A stretch of 64,000 bases of DNA from Heterodera schachtii. Lineage: Eukaryota; Nematoda; Chromadorea; Rhabditida; Heteroderidae. The translations under genes and the position numbers were made by a program. The stretch covers positions 2,727,787 to 2,791,786 of the forward strand of contig SIJG01000001.1 in NCBI GenBank assembly GCA_023374025.1, given 5' to 3'. This document shows positions 10,577 through 22,818 of the stretch, in pieces. The notes below the pieces were generated by a model. The model was not told the origin of the DNA and searched no databases. It saw only the letters and a program-made list of their open reading frames with translations. How positions within the stretch are numbered: the stretch's first letter is position 1; each line of letters opens with the position of its first letter.

Positions 10577-13500
10577 TTAAACAAAACAATAAATAAAACT
10601 TGCCATTGCCTTCTCCTCAACGGATTCTTGAGACTGTTTTTCTTTGATGGCATTCTGTAAAAGGAAAATGGTTAATAAATAAATAAATTTGGTATCGAAT
10701 GGCACTACGTTCCCATCTCAAGGTGAGAGTGGGCACAAAGTGAAAAATTTTGCTAAAAATAGCAAAAATTGGTCTTTTTGGACAAAATCTGCTAAAAACC
10801 GCACTCAAATTCAAAAATTTCACTGTCGGTGCCTATCGGTACCGCAAAACCTCTCCCCACTGGAGTACATTTTTCACTCAGATTTTTCAAGAAAAAATCT
10901 TATGAAATGATATTCCCGCCTTTTTCACCTGCAAAATTCCGTTGAAATAATTGGCAAATGCATTTGCGCTGTTCATCTCGCCAAGGTCCTCGGCAGGGAT
11001 CAGATTGATGAAATAGCTGAGGAACTGCTTGATCTGGAAGATTCTGTAGGCGGTCTTGGCCTGCATTCCCGGCACTTGGAAGCAGAGTTTGTAGGTGGGG
11101 TCGTTGTTGTACGCAACAGTCAATTGGCCCATCACTGAAAAAATATTTGGGGGGTTAAAATTTTCCAAAAAATTCAATCTCCAAATAAATTAATTTTTTG
11201 TAGGGGCAAGTGACGTCTGAAAGTGTGTCGCCTAACTCCCAATAGCAACAACAAAAAAGCCCTGCCTTGCGTGAAGTAGCCGATCTCTCCCGACCGAACC
11301 GTCTGCTGTTGTTGCACCAAAAATGACAAATTTTCTGCGACCTGTGCCGCCTGCTGCTGTTTCTGAAGCTGCAACAGTTGAAGTTGTCGCAGTTGAAATG
11401 CGTTGGAGAAGTGCGCCATGTCGGTGGCCGTGCCGAAAGGCGGCTGCTGAGACGTGCCAGAAACTGCGGCAGTGCCATCCATGGTCAAAGAGGATGGCAT
11501 TGGCAGCGGCAAAAGTTGACGGGGCAGTCTTTCGCTCTCGTACTCCTTCCACGCCTCCTCTCGTTCCTCAAACAAACAAAACATTTAATATTATGAAAAA
11601 ATATAAGGCAAAGCCTTTTAAATTTCATTTTCCCGATTTGTCACTCCATTGTAACAGTTTGAATAAACGAATACCTCTGAAGTAAGCTGTTCCTCCTCAA
11701 TGCTCGTCAACAGAAGGTCATGCGTATGGTAACTTGTCTACGGGAAATTCCAATACAAAAGATGGTAATTAAAAATGAATATCTTACGATGGCATTTGTT
11801 CCGCTGAGAATAATGTCACCCAAAAGACGATCCTACGAAAATGCAATTATTCGGAGAGAGAAAAGTAATAAAAACTAAATGAATATTTTACTTTCGGAGG
11901 GTCTAAATGTGGCCCATGTGCGTCCGCGTCATCGACCAGCAGTTCGGGCTCAAACCGGTACATCAACTCGAGGTCCTCCACTTTGTAATGGCGTTGGATT
12001 TGGGCCGCTTCGGTGACACGGCGTGCGGTTGACTCTTTGGTGACTTGTCGGTTGTAAATCCGCTCTTCCATTGTGCCCTGAAATGAATGGAAAATGTAAA
12101 TGGTGTTCGTTCTTAAACTTATTCAATGGTTCACCTGGGCGACGAACCGATAAATATACACCGGCTTTTCCTGTCCAAAACGATACACACGAAACAGCGA
12201 CTGAGTGTCATGGGACGGATTCCAACAACCTAAAAAGTAAATTTACAATAAATAGAGTGCGGATTCGAATCTGTGTCAACCGTTTTACTGAATGTCAAAC
12301 CCGAAAATTTCACCAAAAATTGATTATTTCGGGTCATATTTTGAAAATTCCGGGCCGGCGTCGAGGTTATGAATTGCATTGTAAACCTATGTCAATCAAT
12401 AAAATTGGCAAATTTAAAATTTCATTTCAACTTTTTGTTGACGTAAAAGGAAAAAGTATCCAACCCAAGCAAATTTACTTAAAGAAAGTATTACAATCAA
12501 AGATGATAACACGGTTCGCTCCAACAAGATTAATGCCAAGAGATCCAGCACGAGTTGAGATCAGCAGCAGACGTTTTCTGAAAAAATATTCACGTAGATA
12601 AATTCAAAATTTAAATGAACTCACCGCAAATTCAAAGGGTCGTTGAATTCACGTTGAATTCTAAAAAACAATACATAAAACAATTATAGTCAAATTCCGT
12701 CGTTTTACCTGTCTCTGTCTTTGGATGAAACCGAACCTTCGATGACGTCATAGTCATGTCCTAAAATGGTGAAATGTCTTTTTTATGCAATTTAAGATAT
12801 TGTCGTCTTTGGGCTTGGTGTCTTTGTCAAAAGAAGTGACTGACTCATTTTCCACGACCATCGTTCGCCCTGTCGCATCAGAGCGTCGTGTCCGTCCACA
12901 AACCATTTGCCATTGTCAGCGTAAAAGGCGAGCATTCGGCGAATGAGTGCAATTGAGTTGAGAAATTGGGAGAACACGAGCCTAGAATAAGGAAAGAAGC
13001 ATATTTTACATTTTAAAAGTTCAATTTTATATGTGTGTTTGTGCTCACAGTTTGTCTCCGATGGCCTCGCATTTTTTGATAATTTCCATCAACAAAATGA
13101 GTTTGTTGCCGAGTTCGAATCGGTTCCTGTCGTCCTCGGTGACGTGGTTCTTTGCCCATTCCTTCAGTTCAATTGGCGTCTCCGCCCTTTCGTCAGCACT
13201 CTCTCCGTTCTGACGACGTGACCGGCGGATTGGAGTCAATTTGGCGGACGAAGTCGATGGCATACCACTGTAGAACAAACGGTAAGAATTGCCAAATCCG
13301 AAAAATATGTCAGTCAAATTTTACGTGGCGTCGAGTTCGGTCACTTCGTCGTCCTCTTCCTCTTCTTCGTCCTCCTCTTCGCCATTGTCCTCATCGTCGT
13401 GTACCACAAAGTCGTCGTCATCCGCCATCAATTGTTTCCTCTCCTCCTCCCGTTCGTGTTCAATGATCAAATAAGGGTGAGTCCAAATGCGGTAAAGGAT

Positions 13501-16500
13501 CACATGGTTTTGCAGAATATAATGGCTGTTCAGTGTGTTGTTGCGTTCAGCAAACCCCAAAAAATGTCGGTAAAGCTCAATTTGAGACTAAACCGAACAA
13601 ATTCATTGCTTGACAGTGAAGGGATGCGGAAAAACTCGCCTGGGTCAGTCGGATCATCAACACATATTCCTGCTTCGGTGGTAACGACTCCTTGAGCACA
13701 GTGTAATCCCTCCGGTCCAAAATGCCACGAAGACGATCATGGAGCACATGGCAACGCCGCTTCATAAACACAACGTCCTCCCTGCTCGCGTCAGCCGTCC
13801 TCCCCCTGTTGATGATGTGCTCGAAACGGTTTTTGAACTCTTTGATGTTGCCGAGCAGATTCGGCTTGACGAAATTAACCATGCTAAAAAACATTAATTC
13901 CAAGAATATATCATAAAAAATAATGGATAATTTTTACCAATAATATTCGCTCAAATTGTTTTGCAGCGGAGTGCCGGTAAGACAAACGCGACGCCGGGCA
14001 ACGATCCGATTTATTGTCTTTGAAATTGCCGATTCGTAGTTCTTCAATTTGTGTCCTTCGTCACAAATGATCATATGGGGGGCTAAAATTGCAGTACATC
14101 AAAAGACAATAAAATGGAAATCGAATTAAAAAATAAAAATAAACTGAATTACCCTCGAATAACAAAGCGCGAAACTGCGGCTTCAGCCTGTCCAGCTCCT
14201 TCTCAGTTTTCGATTTGTTCTTCGGCTTTTGCAGTCGCACTTTCCCCCCGCGTTTTGGGATGTGTTTGTCCTCGTCTGATCCGGTGAGTCGACGGAACAT
14301 ATCGTAGCCGATGACCAACACTGACGGCTTTTTTGATTTGGCCCATCGTTTGATGGCCAACAATCGGTCGGAATTGTCGGTCAACGAGTCAATTTCCGAA
14401 TACTAAAATCATAAAAAATAAATAGGCAATTCAAATTAGACAAAACCCACCGTCAAGACACCGTCCAACTCAGGATCATTGTCAAAAAGCCACTTGTCAA
14501 ATTCATTGATCCAATTCAAAAGGACGTTTTTCGGCGCAAAAACCAACACTTTGTGAATATTTTCGGAGATGCGTGTGTGAGACAAAATAGTATGTAAAAA
14601 AGCAATGATTTGCAGCGTTTTGCCCAGCCCCATGCAATGGCCAAGAATTGCTAAAACAATTGGTAGGCATTTGAACAAGCTAACAATTAATTTTGTCTCA
14701 TTACCTCCCCCGCCCGGCTCGTCCAATCGCGACAGCGACTCAATTGTGCAATTGTAGAGAAATTTGATGCCCTCCGCCTGGTGCTTTTTGAGAACGCGCA
14801 CCAACGACGGATGGACCCGCACCGGGTCCGGACTGTCGTTCCCACTGTCCGGGTCCAATACGATCGCCTTGAGCGCGGGTTGACTGCCTTCACCTGAAAT
14901 TTCTTTCAATTTCCTTTCCAATTGGTAAACCCAATGCCAAATCATGGGAACTCCTCATCTTACTGAAAAGGGGAATTGTCTGCACATCCATCATCTCTAA
15001 CCTTTGTAGACCAATGTCGTAGTCGTGTTGTCCGAACTTTGGCTGGTCACCAGTTCGATTCCGTTGAATTGCTTCTGTCTTTCCTCCAGTCGCTTTCTTC
15101 GCTCTTTCTCCGCCCGCTCGGCTTCTTTGGTTTCGGTGGCCAAATCCTTTTTGGCGATCACTTTCTTTGTTGAACTCGTCTTCGGCACTTCCTCGTCGCT
15201 TGAGGGGACGACTTCGTCCAAATTGCCACTGTCGTTTTCCACGTCCGATTCGCCATTTCGGTCCTCATCCGATGCCAAATGTCTGTTCTTTCTGGTGGGC
15301 CTCGGTTTCTTGGCCGGTGTTTTCTTCGCTTTTTTGGGTTTCTGAAATAAATCCTATTGCGCCAAAACCGAGTGCTTTTTGAACCTTTTTGTTTGTTGCG
15401 CTGCGTCGGTTGCCGAAGGGTCTGTCGTCCAATGTTAACACTTCGTATCCTTCCGACGTTTTAATGTCGTCCTCTTCACTGTCAAGAACAATTTCGGAAC
15501 TCGATGAGTTCAACGATTCTCGCCTGTTAAATCATTTTTCAAAAAGACCAAAACTTGACAAAACCTTTTAAGCTGCCTTCCGGTTGCTTTTTTCTCGCCG
15601 TCACTTTCCGATTTAATCGACTTCCGATCACTTTGTCCATTCTCTTCGTCCTCTTCCTCGTCGTCGTCCTCAATCATTGCACGGTTTGCTTGACGGAAAA
15701 GCTTTTTGATCTCCTTAATTTAAATACGCCATTAGTTGAACAATAAAATGACATGGAATTACCAAGTTTTTTTGGTGCTGGGCCCTTGTCATTTTCGGCG
15801 GCGGCGGAATGTCTTCACTGCCGCCGGTTGATTCGCTGTCGTTTTCAGAGTCGCGCAAATGGTCCGTCGTTTTGCGCGATTCTTCGATTTGGTCTGCAGA
15901 TGAAACACGGAGACTTGCACTCTCTTTTGACAACCATTCTCCCCCGTCTTGCTTCTTTTCCCGATTTGCATTCGTTTTGGATGAAAGTCTCTTCTGATGT
16001 GGGAAATCCATTTTTTAAAATCAATCAAAAAGTGCGATCCCTTTTCCCCTCTGTCTGTTGGACTGACCTTGGCAACTCTGCTGGGCATGTGCCTTCGCTT
16101 GGTTCCCCGTTGCTTTTTGGCATTTGCTGTCGATGTTTGGGGCTGGTCATTGTCCAATTCGTCGTCATTGTTTTCTTCCGATGAATATTGTTGTTGATCA
16201 TCTTCATCATCTTCTTTGTGCTCTTCTCCGTGTTCATCAGCCAATTTTGGTGTCTTTTTGCGGTTAAATTGGCTCAGCAAACGCTTTCCCAGACGCAATT
16301 GGCGTTCAAGTTGGTCAATGCTGTCATCATAGGGGGGCTTCTCCTGTTGTTCAGAGAGCTAAAATATTGTAAAAACGGAGGATTTGAACAGAGTAAAACG
16401 GTAGTTTACTAAGTTTGCAAACAGTTCGTAAAAGCCCATGTCGGGAAAGATTAAATACTAGTAATACATAATACAAGGTTTGAAAAGAAAGTCTCGAATT

Positions 16501-17512
16501 AGTTTTGTTGGTTAGCATATGAATTCGTGCAAAAACTCGCACCTTATCAATTAATTTGTTGAATTTTTGAAGCGAAACAGGGATTTCGATCCGGGAAGTG
16601 ATTCCAAACTGCCGTTTTGCCTCCTCATCACGATAACCACTGTCAATTACTTCATCGCTCTGTTTCTGTTGCTCATGCACATCACTCAAAGTAATCGTTT
16701 CCTCACGGTTTTGGCCAAAGTGAAAGTGTTCGTTGTCAGCAGTGACAGCATCTATTTAAGGCAATGGTAAAGATTATCGGTCCCAAAAATTAATCCGATG
16801 CGCTTAGCGCGAATCTGGCCTTCTTTCGGTTAATTTCGTACCCTGAACTGAGATTCGAACTCTTTTGAAAATTTAAAATTCTCATTTTTTTACTAACATT
16901 GCTTGTTGAATGCAGCCAATATGTTTTTCCGTTTTCATATCTGAATCCCTTGTGTTTTTTGTAAAATTCGAACAATGCCTTAACAATTTTTGCAAGAAAC
17001 GTGAATTTTAATTTCGAAAAATGTTCGAATCCGGGTTAGAGGTTCAAAAAACCAATGCGTCTAAGAATTGCATAACCCCTTTTTTACTTCTTTTTTATGG
17101 GACCACTTTGTAAACATGATTACCCTTTTTGCAACCTGTGCCTACACCGCCGGTATGTTGCTCACACAAAATTGTTTTGCTTGAAAAGTCGTTGTTCTCG
17201 ACATTTGGCACATCGGCCTCCACCGGAAGAAATTCCTCTGAGTGGTCAGGGCTTTTCGAAACTCCTACGCCGATATCAAACGCCTTCTCCTGGCGCAAAT
17301 CCACAGCCAAAGACAAAGGAACCGACTCAGTTCCATTCATTAAGACCGACATCGTCATTTTGGAACAGCAGCCGCAGAGTTCGACGCTTTTACCAGTGAC
17401 AACCTAAATATTTTTTTCACCAAATTTCTTCTAAAAAGATTATTGATACATTTCGGATCAAAAACTTCTCGCTCGCATCAATTGCCTGTTCAACCACCAG
17501 TTTGGCCATCAT
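10577..17512 (-). CDS. xnp-1 (ATRX): ATRX/XNP-type SNF2 chromatin remodeller
   Basis: ATP-dependent chromatin remodeller of the ATRX branch of the SNF2 family, nuclear. Twenty-six exons were assembled and sum to 4545 nt (1514 residues) with every phase closing. Key exons are 14650-14451 (motif I G-L-G-K-T), 14082-13938 (motif II D-E-G-H, then L-T-G-T-P-L-Q-N-N), 13883-13640, 12577-12495 ([13 protein letters not shown]) and 12229-12135 (R-V-Y-R-F-G-Q). The C-terminus (12077-10577) follows ATRX, with I-Y-N-R-Q-V-T-K. The N-terminal half is acidic and lysine-rich; I see no clear ADD finger, only scattered cysteines in exon 2 (17403-17124). The start ATG at 17512 lies 7 bases after a TTTATTTTAG acceptor, fitting trans-splicing. 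The intron after exon 13640 has a GC donor. The exon end at 11215 is the least certain join. Confidence 0.93.
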
Positions 17513-17676
17513 AAAAATTCTAAAATAAACGCCTTTAATGCATACAGATAAATACATACAAGCCAAAAGAATCAAATTGAAAATGATAAATCAACTAGTA
17601 AAAGATGTAAATGCTAAGAACAATTTGTTTATTGAGTGAAACAAAACGAACAAACAACAATTTTGTAATTAAAAGC
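17513..17676 (-). promoter_or_regulatory. Intercistronic region, NHP2 to ATRX
   Basis: Reading minus, the NHP2 stop is followed after about 43 bases by AATAAA (17633-17628). About 105 bases further on comes the acceptor TTTATTTTAG, 7 bases before the ATRX start. A poly(A) signal followed about 100 bases on by a trans-splice acceptor is the known layout of nematode operons. Operon status is inferred, not shown. Confidence 0.65.
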
Positions 17677-18278
17677 TTATTCCGGTTCCACCACCAGCGC
17701 ATAAGTTGACTCGTGCGTTTGATCGAAAAGCTCCGCGAACGAATCGTGTCGCTTCACCAAAAGGACAATTGCAGGACGTTTATAGCCTTAAAATGGAAAA
17801 CATAAAGGAAAAAATATATAGACGACGAACCAGCACAAAGACCAAGGTGTTCACGAGACGGAGTGAAAACATAAGGAAGACCCTGAAAAGACAGAATTGA
17901 AAATTAATCGGTAAAATGAAAAAAGAAAATTGACCTTTTCTTCACAAATGGCAGGAATATGACTGTACACGTCAATCGGTGAAACGTTTCCTTTTAAAAT
18001 ATTTTATAATAGAGCGTAAATGGTCAAGAACCTGCCAAGACGATAATTCCTTTTTCATTCTTTCGGAAGGCTTTCATCACATCAGCCAATCCATGTCTCA
18101 GAAAGCCCTTCTCTTTTGCCGCTTTTTTCACCAATTTGTAGACTTTCTTTGCCAATTTTCTGTTTGCAAGCGGTTTTGAGATTGGGTTGACCAATTTGCA
18201 AAGTTCTTCATATTCGTCGCGATCAGTGGTGGGAACCGATACCGACTGTTCAGTAATATTCTGCTCGGAGTCTTCCAT
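17677..18278 (-). CDS. nhp-2: H/ACA ribonucleoprotein subunit NHP2
   Basis: RNA-binding L7Ae-family core protein of H/ACA snoRNPs (pseudouridylation of rRNA and snRNA; telomerase RNP in other animals), nucleolar. Four exons: 18278-18032, 17990-17935, 17882-17831 and 17786-17677, total 465 nt, 154 residues, close to the human length. The conserved run N-P-I-S-K-P-L-A, K-G-I-I-V-L-A-G, then P-I-D-V-Y-S-H-I-P, L-P-Y-V-F-T-P-S and K-R-P-A-I-V-L-L matches NHP2 throughout. Introns are 41-52 bp. Reading minus, an acceptor ATATTTTAG lies shortly upstream of the ATG, fitting trans-splicing. The leader and first 35 codons are duplicated at the IWS1 start (51199). Probably the first gene of an operon with the ATRX-type gene. 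Confidence 0.96.
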
Positions 18279-18444
18279 GCTTTATCATAAAAAATAAAAG
18301 CTAAAATATTGAACACTTTTCCAATTGTGAGCTCGCGAAAAATAAGGACAAATAATAGGTATGTATGTATATACGTATTTCTTTTTCTCTTCTTTCACTG
18401 TCCCTGTCCACTTTTACACCGAAAAACAACGATAGAGAATTTTC

Positions 18445-18903
18445 GGTAATAGTTCAGTTTGTCCCCCCCTTTTTTCGAAATTTTTTTTTATGTTTTCAAA
18501 AGTCCTAAAAACACTCTTTATGGGGTTTTCGGGGTCGCTAATCACGAATCCGGCGCCCATTTGGACCAATTCCTAATCCCGGACCCGAATTCGAACAAAA
18601 AGTCAAAAATTATAATTTTTTATTTTTAGTCTAAAAATGGCTCAAATGATCTTTTATTGAAGCAATGTTGAATTTCAGTTCGTTTCCGTGTTTTCAAACA
18701 AAGTTTGAACCAAAAATGTGAAAATCGAAAATTTGAATTTTCGACTTTTTGTTCGAATTCGGGTCCGGGATTAGGAATTGGTCCAAATGGGCGCCGGATT
18801 CGTGATCAGCGACCCCGAAAACCCCATAAAGAGTGTTTTTATGACTTTTGAAAACATTAAAAAAATTTTCAAAAAAAAGGGGGGGACAAACTGAACTATT
18901 ACC
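18445..18903. mobile_element. 459-bp MITE, GGTAATAG termini
   Basis: Inverted ends GGTAATAGTTCAGTTTGTCC with target duplication GAATTTTC at 18437-18444 and 18904-18911, exact. The arms continue inward with the recurrent TTCGGGTCCGGGATT and GATCAGCGACCCCGAAAACC segments. It lies just upstream of NHP2. Same family as 58868-59335 and related to 34431-34937. Confidence 0.9.
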
Positions 18904-18911
18904 GAATTTTC

Positions 18912-19173
18912 TTTTCCACACACTATTTCCTTAATTCTTTTTCTCTCTTTCCATTGTGTATTTTTTGTATGCAGAGAAAGAAAGAGAAGGAAATCTGCAA
19001 AAATATGCATACCCTTCATAAGAAGGGACAGTCGAAGTAGAGAACTGGAAACACAGGGGGGGGGGGGGGGGGGGGGTCAAAATTTCTATGCGATCGAATT
19101 AAACAGAGAACACAATAATTTATTTATTTTATGGTAGTATGTATAGAAAAAAATATATATTTTTTAAAAATAA
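18912..19173. other. Spacer with a 20-base G run
   Basis: Unique-looking AT-rich spacer interrupted by an uninterrupted G tract at about 19057-19076. No gene seen. Confidence 0.5.
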
Positions 19174-19181
19174 TAAATGAA

Positions 19182-19773
19182 TAGGGCTGCTAATTTTATG
19201 TAAGAAAAATCGCGAATTATGTAAATAAAATATGTATAAAAAATGCTAAAATATGTATGAAATATGTACAAAAACCGCCAAATATGTACTAAAATATGTA
19301 AATAAATTTTTTTTTCATAGTTATTTTTTGGAAAAAAATTCTTTGTAAAAAATGAAATAGGCATAAAATGTCATAAAAATGACAAAAATAGTCTTAGAAT
19401 TACATTTTAATATTTCAAAATTAATTTTTGATGTATAATTTTTTGAAAAAAAATTCGATTTTTAGGGATACATTTTTCAAAATTTTTTTTTTAATTTTTC
19501 ACAAAAATTTCTATAATTCTCCAAAATCCTCAAAATATATTAAAAAAATGAAAATATGTACGAAAAATTGCGAAATATGTACGAAAAAGTCCAAAATATG
19601 TATAAAAATATGTACATATGTAATATGTAGAAGAATCCCAAAATATGTAAAAATATGTAAATAAAAGTCCCAACTTTTGTTCGCAAACACAAAAAAGAAA
19701 GTGTTTTTCCCACTAATTAGGCTATGGAGAATCCAGGAAAAAAATATGTATTTACATAAAATTAGCAGCCCTA
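19182..19773. mobile_element. 592-bp hAT-like foldback MITE
   Basis: Inverted ends TAGGGCTGCTAATTTTATGT with an exact 8-bp target duplication TAAATGAA at 19174-19181 and 19774-19781. TAGGG ends and 8-bp duplications fit the hAT superfamily. The arms are almost wholly short variants of the words AAATATGTA and GTACGAAAA, so each arm is a degenerate microrepeat. It lies 3' of the MOLO1-type gene. No transposase. Confidence 0.92.
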
Positions 19774-20044
19774 TAAATGAATTGATCAAACAACAGTTGT
19801 GTCAGAGAATGCAATAAAACTGAGATGAGTTGGTTGATTATGAGCGGCGGGAGGGGTGGGCGATCGTCGGGAGCCAAAATTGTGATGATGGCGAAATTGT
19901 GGAACATTTTGGGGAGAAATGGGCTCAGAAAGAAGGGCCGAATTTGACTAAAAAACGGAACGAAAAAAATTTTAAATTTTAGAAAATATTTGGGGTGGGG
20001 CGCAAAACTCACCAAAATGCCATTGCCCGAGTCAATTAGCGCAC

Positions 20045-21739
20045 TTAGCGATTTCTCTTCGGCGGGAGACAAATTGCCACAGCAGCGAAAGGCACAAACA
20101 CAGCCTAACAGCAGAGAAAGAGGGGAAAAGAGAGATGAAAGGGGAAAAGGGACAGAGAAAGAAAGGAACGACCGGTGATCAGAGAAGTGAGCAGACAGGC
20201 GACACCCACCGCGATCACCAGCGACAGAGTGCCTTTCGGGGGAGGAGTGATTGAATTGGTCAGAAAGCAGTCTCGAACCCCCCGGTGTTGGCCAATTATT
20301 ACCAGTGTCCACTCTCGACTCGGGGTCGCCTCGCAATTCCTCGAACATTTCGCCTAAAGAATGGACAACGAATGACAAAAGCAAAGTGAAAAGGGAGCAA
20401 AAGCCAAAACGAACCGATCACTTGGGAAATCGCTTCACTCCATTTGTCATTTTGCACCTCAAATCATTGACCCATTCACAACACATTTTCCATTCTCACC
20501 AAATCGTTCACTCGTGCCAAAATGGCCTTCCGTTCGCTTTGGGTTATGTATCTTTTTGAAGTGATTTTGGATTTTGGATTTTGGTTTTTTTTTAATTTGG
20601 CCTTTTCTTCGCACCTTTCGGCCAAACGAGCGGGCCAAATGATCATTCTGAGAGGGCAGAGATAGGGGAGAAGGGAAATTATTATTTTAATTTTGAATTA
20701 TTATTTTTTTTTTGGATTTATTTTTTTAATTTTGTCTCTCTTTTTCTTTTGTTTATTATTTTGTTTATTATTTCCTTACTTTTTGTAGTGTCTCCACACA
20801 AACATTATCACCTAAATGCTAATTTAGTATTTTCTAATCATTTTCCCCCTTTTTTCAACTGAATTTCCGCAGTCGCCCAATGCCCAACGCCCCTCCAAAG
20901 CTTTGCAAAAACTCTCTGCGCGGTCAATCAGTTGCCTTTTGGGAATGGGAAAATGGAAAAAAGGGACTTAAAAGCGAAGACCAAAAAACAACAATGGTCG
21001 GAAGAGAGGGACGGCACATTTAAAACGCTAATTAAACCCCTAATTCTAATTGTTATTTGGTCTTTGGAATAATTTATGCATTTTAAAAAAACAATTGAAA
21101 GATTAGTAAAATGCCCTTGGTGGGATTACAATTGTCAACAGAAGGAAAAAAGTAATGAAAGTGAAAATGAAAATGAAAATTACTGCTCGGAGGGCGAGTG
21201 GAAATTCATCTGCAAATTGTCCACCAAAGCGATTGAAACAATAAATCCGTGGAAAGTGTTCCCGTTGAGACTGTAGCCGCCTGAATTGGCGCCGATTGAG
21301 TGGCGATTGCCCCCCCCCCCCAATTTCGCCCTTTGCTTTACTCGAACATTGCGACCGCCGCTGGCACGGGCACGGCGTGCCAATGGCCACCTTGGCAAGT
21401 TCGTTGTTGATCCGAATCACTGGGGCATAATATTCCCAACTGAAAGGAAGGTACCAATTCTGAAACAATTACATTGTGTGGCGTTGAAAATGCGGTCGGG
21501 GTCACAAATAAACAATGGCTTATTGTCCGGCATTCGGCTGGCACATTGCTAAAGGTGACTAATTGCAGCAATTAATTAACACACAATTAATTTTGTTTTG
21601 TTTTGTCTCTATGTCCAATCTGACCACTCCCTTTCTCACGTGAAAGGTCGGACCGCGCAGGTCGGGATAGGCCGAGTTGGTCCAGTCTTTGTGGGCCAAG
21701 CCCGCACAAAATAGCACCAAAATGAGCGGAACAGTCGGA
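20045..21739 (-). CDS. MOLO1-type (TPM-domain) membrane protein, 5' end missing
   Basis: Resembles the nematode family named after MOLO-1, a modulator of levamisole-type acetylcholine receptors: a secreted TPM-like domain followed by a C-terminal membrane span. Exons: 21739-21640, 21548-about 21490, about 21465-21342, 21280-21184, 20935-20860, 20811-20780, 20647-20615, 20551-20500, 20353-20210 and 20104-20045. Markers in order are a hydrophobic leader (L-I-L-V-L-F-C-A-G), L-F-I-C-D-P-D-R-I-F, G-T-P-C-P-C-Q, V-S-I-A-L-V-D-N-L-Q, and R-W-A-L-G-D-C-G-N. The last two exons encode a membrane helix ending P-P-K-R-N-R-stop. The first exon with the ATG was not found. The join near 21465-21490 does not work with a normal intron, so a sequence error or an unusual splice is possible there. 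Confidence 0.7.
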
Positions 21740-22818
21740 CTGTGGGGGAAGGGGACGGAACATTAGCCAAAATGCCAATAAGCCAATGCAAAGATGGCAA
21801 AAGACCGAAAGAAAACATTCGTGAAAAAATGGCACCATTCGGTGAATGGAAAAGCACCAAAAGTTTACCGACAAAGAGAAAAAAAGAACGAAGATGCCGA
21901 AATTGGCATTGCCATCAGCAGCAAATTTGGAGCAGAAGGGCACACATTTGGGAGGAAATTAAATGGAAAATAATGAAAATTTGGAAGAAATAGGGGCGGG
22001 GGAAGTGGACAATTTATTGGGGGGAAATGCTTCTTCTCCTCTGCCGCCGGGTCGCCCCTTGGCCCAATTCGTTTTGGACTCTTTTTGGCACAGCTGTCTC
22101 TCCGACCCCTTTGGCCATGTGCCACCCGTTAATCTCTCCCCTCTCTCTCTCTCTCTTCCTTCGTCCCATTCACTTTTTGAGTCAATTCGGCGGTCTTTTG
22201 GACGGATGGGCGACAGCACAGAAAACATTTGACGGCGACAAAATGACGGAGCAAAAGAACTTCGGCGGGACTTAAAATACTTCTTTCTTGAACATTTCTC
22301 ATAATTTGATCGATTTGGACCTGAGACTGGGCATGGCCCAGGAATTTTTCGGCAGTTTCTTCCTTTTCAAAGATTTATACGGAAAATACAGGTTCAGGAC
22401 AAATAGGAATTCAAGTCAAATTCCAACTCAGCCAACAATTTTTTGGAATTCAAATCAAAATTATATTTAAACGAAATTAGTAGGCCATGACATCCAACGT
22501 TAAGTTTTCGTCCTTACAGAAATTCAGTAAAATTCAACTTTCATAATTTTAAATTTTTGTGTCAAGCCAAAACTGTCGATTTTCTAATAGCACCGCTTGG
22601 GCAATTATTATAAATTGTTAAAAATTTAAAAGGCAAATGATCCGTTAATTGACGAGGGTTGTTTATCAGATAAAAAATATATGTATGTACATATTAATGA
22701 TATGCTAAATTCATTGTCGTTCAATGAATACGCATTTCTGCTAAAAAAAATTTAAATTTTTTTGCGCTTTCATTTGTCCGATTAAAATGCCATTTCAGGC
22801 GACTGATCAATGCCATTT
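21740..22818. other. Likely upstream part of the MOLO1-type gene; no exon fixed
   Basis: The missing first exon of the gene ending at 20045 should lie here, since 21739 begins in phase 2 after an acceptor. No candidate ATG exon could be chosen with confidence. The rest is AT-rich. Confidence 0.4.

Noticed and set aside
16790..16975. FLYWCH-like string ([11 protein letters not shown])
   Set aside because: It lacks the C and H-x-H zinc ligands and lies in an ATRX intron whose flanking exons join in frame without it; possibly a decayed finger, but unsupported.
19182..19773. CRISPR-like spacing of short repeats
   Set aside because: The repeats are degenerate, have no constant spacer length and form the arms of a foldback transposon in a eukaryotic genome.
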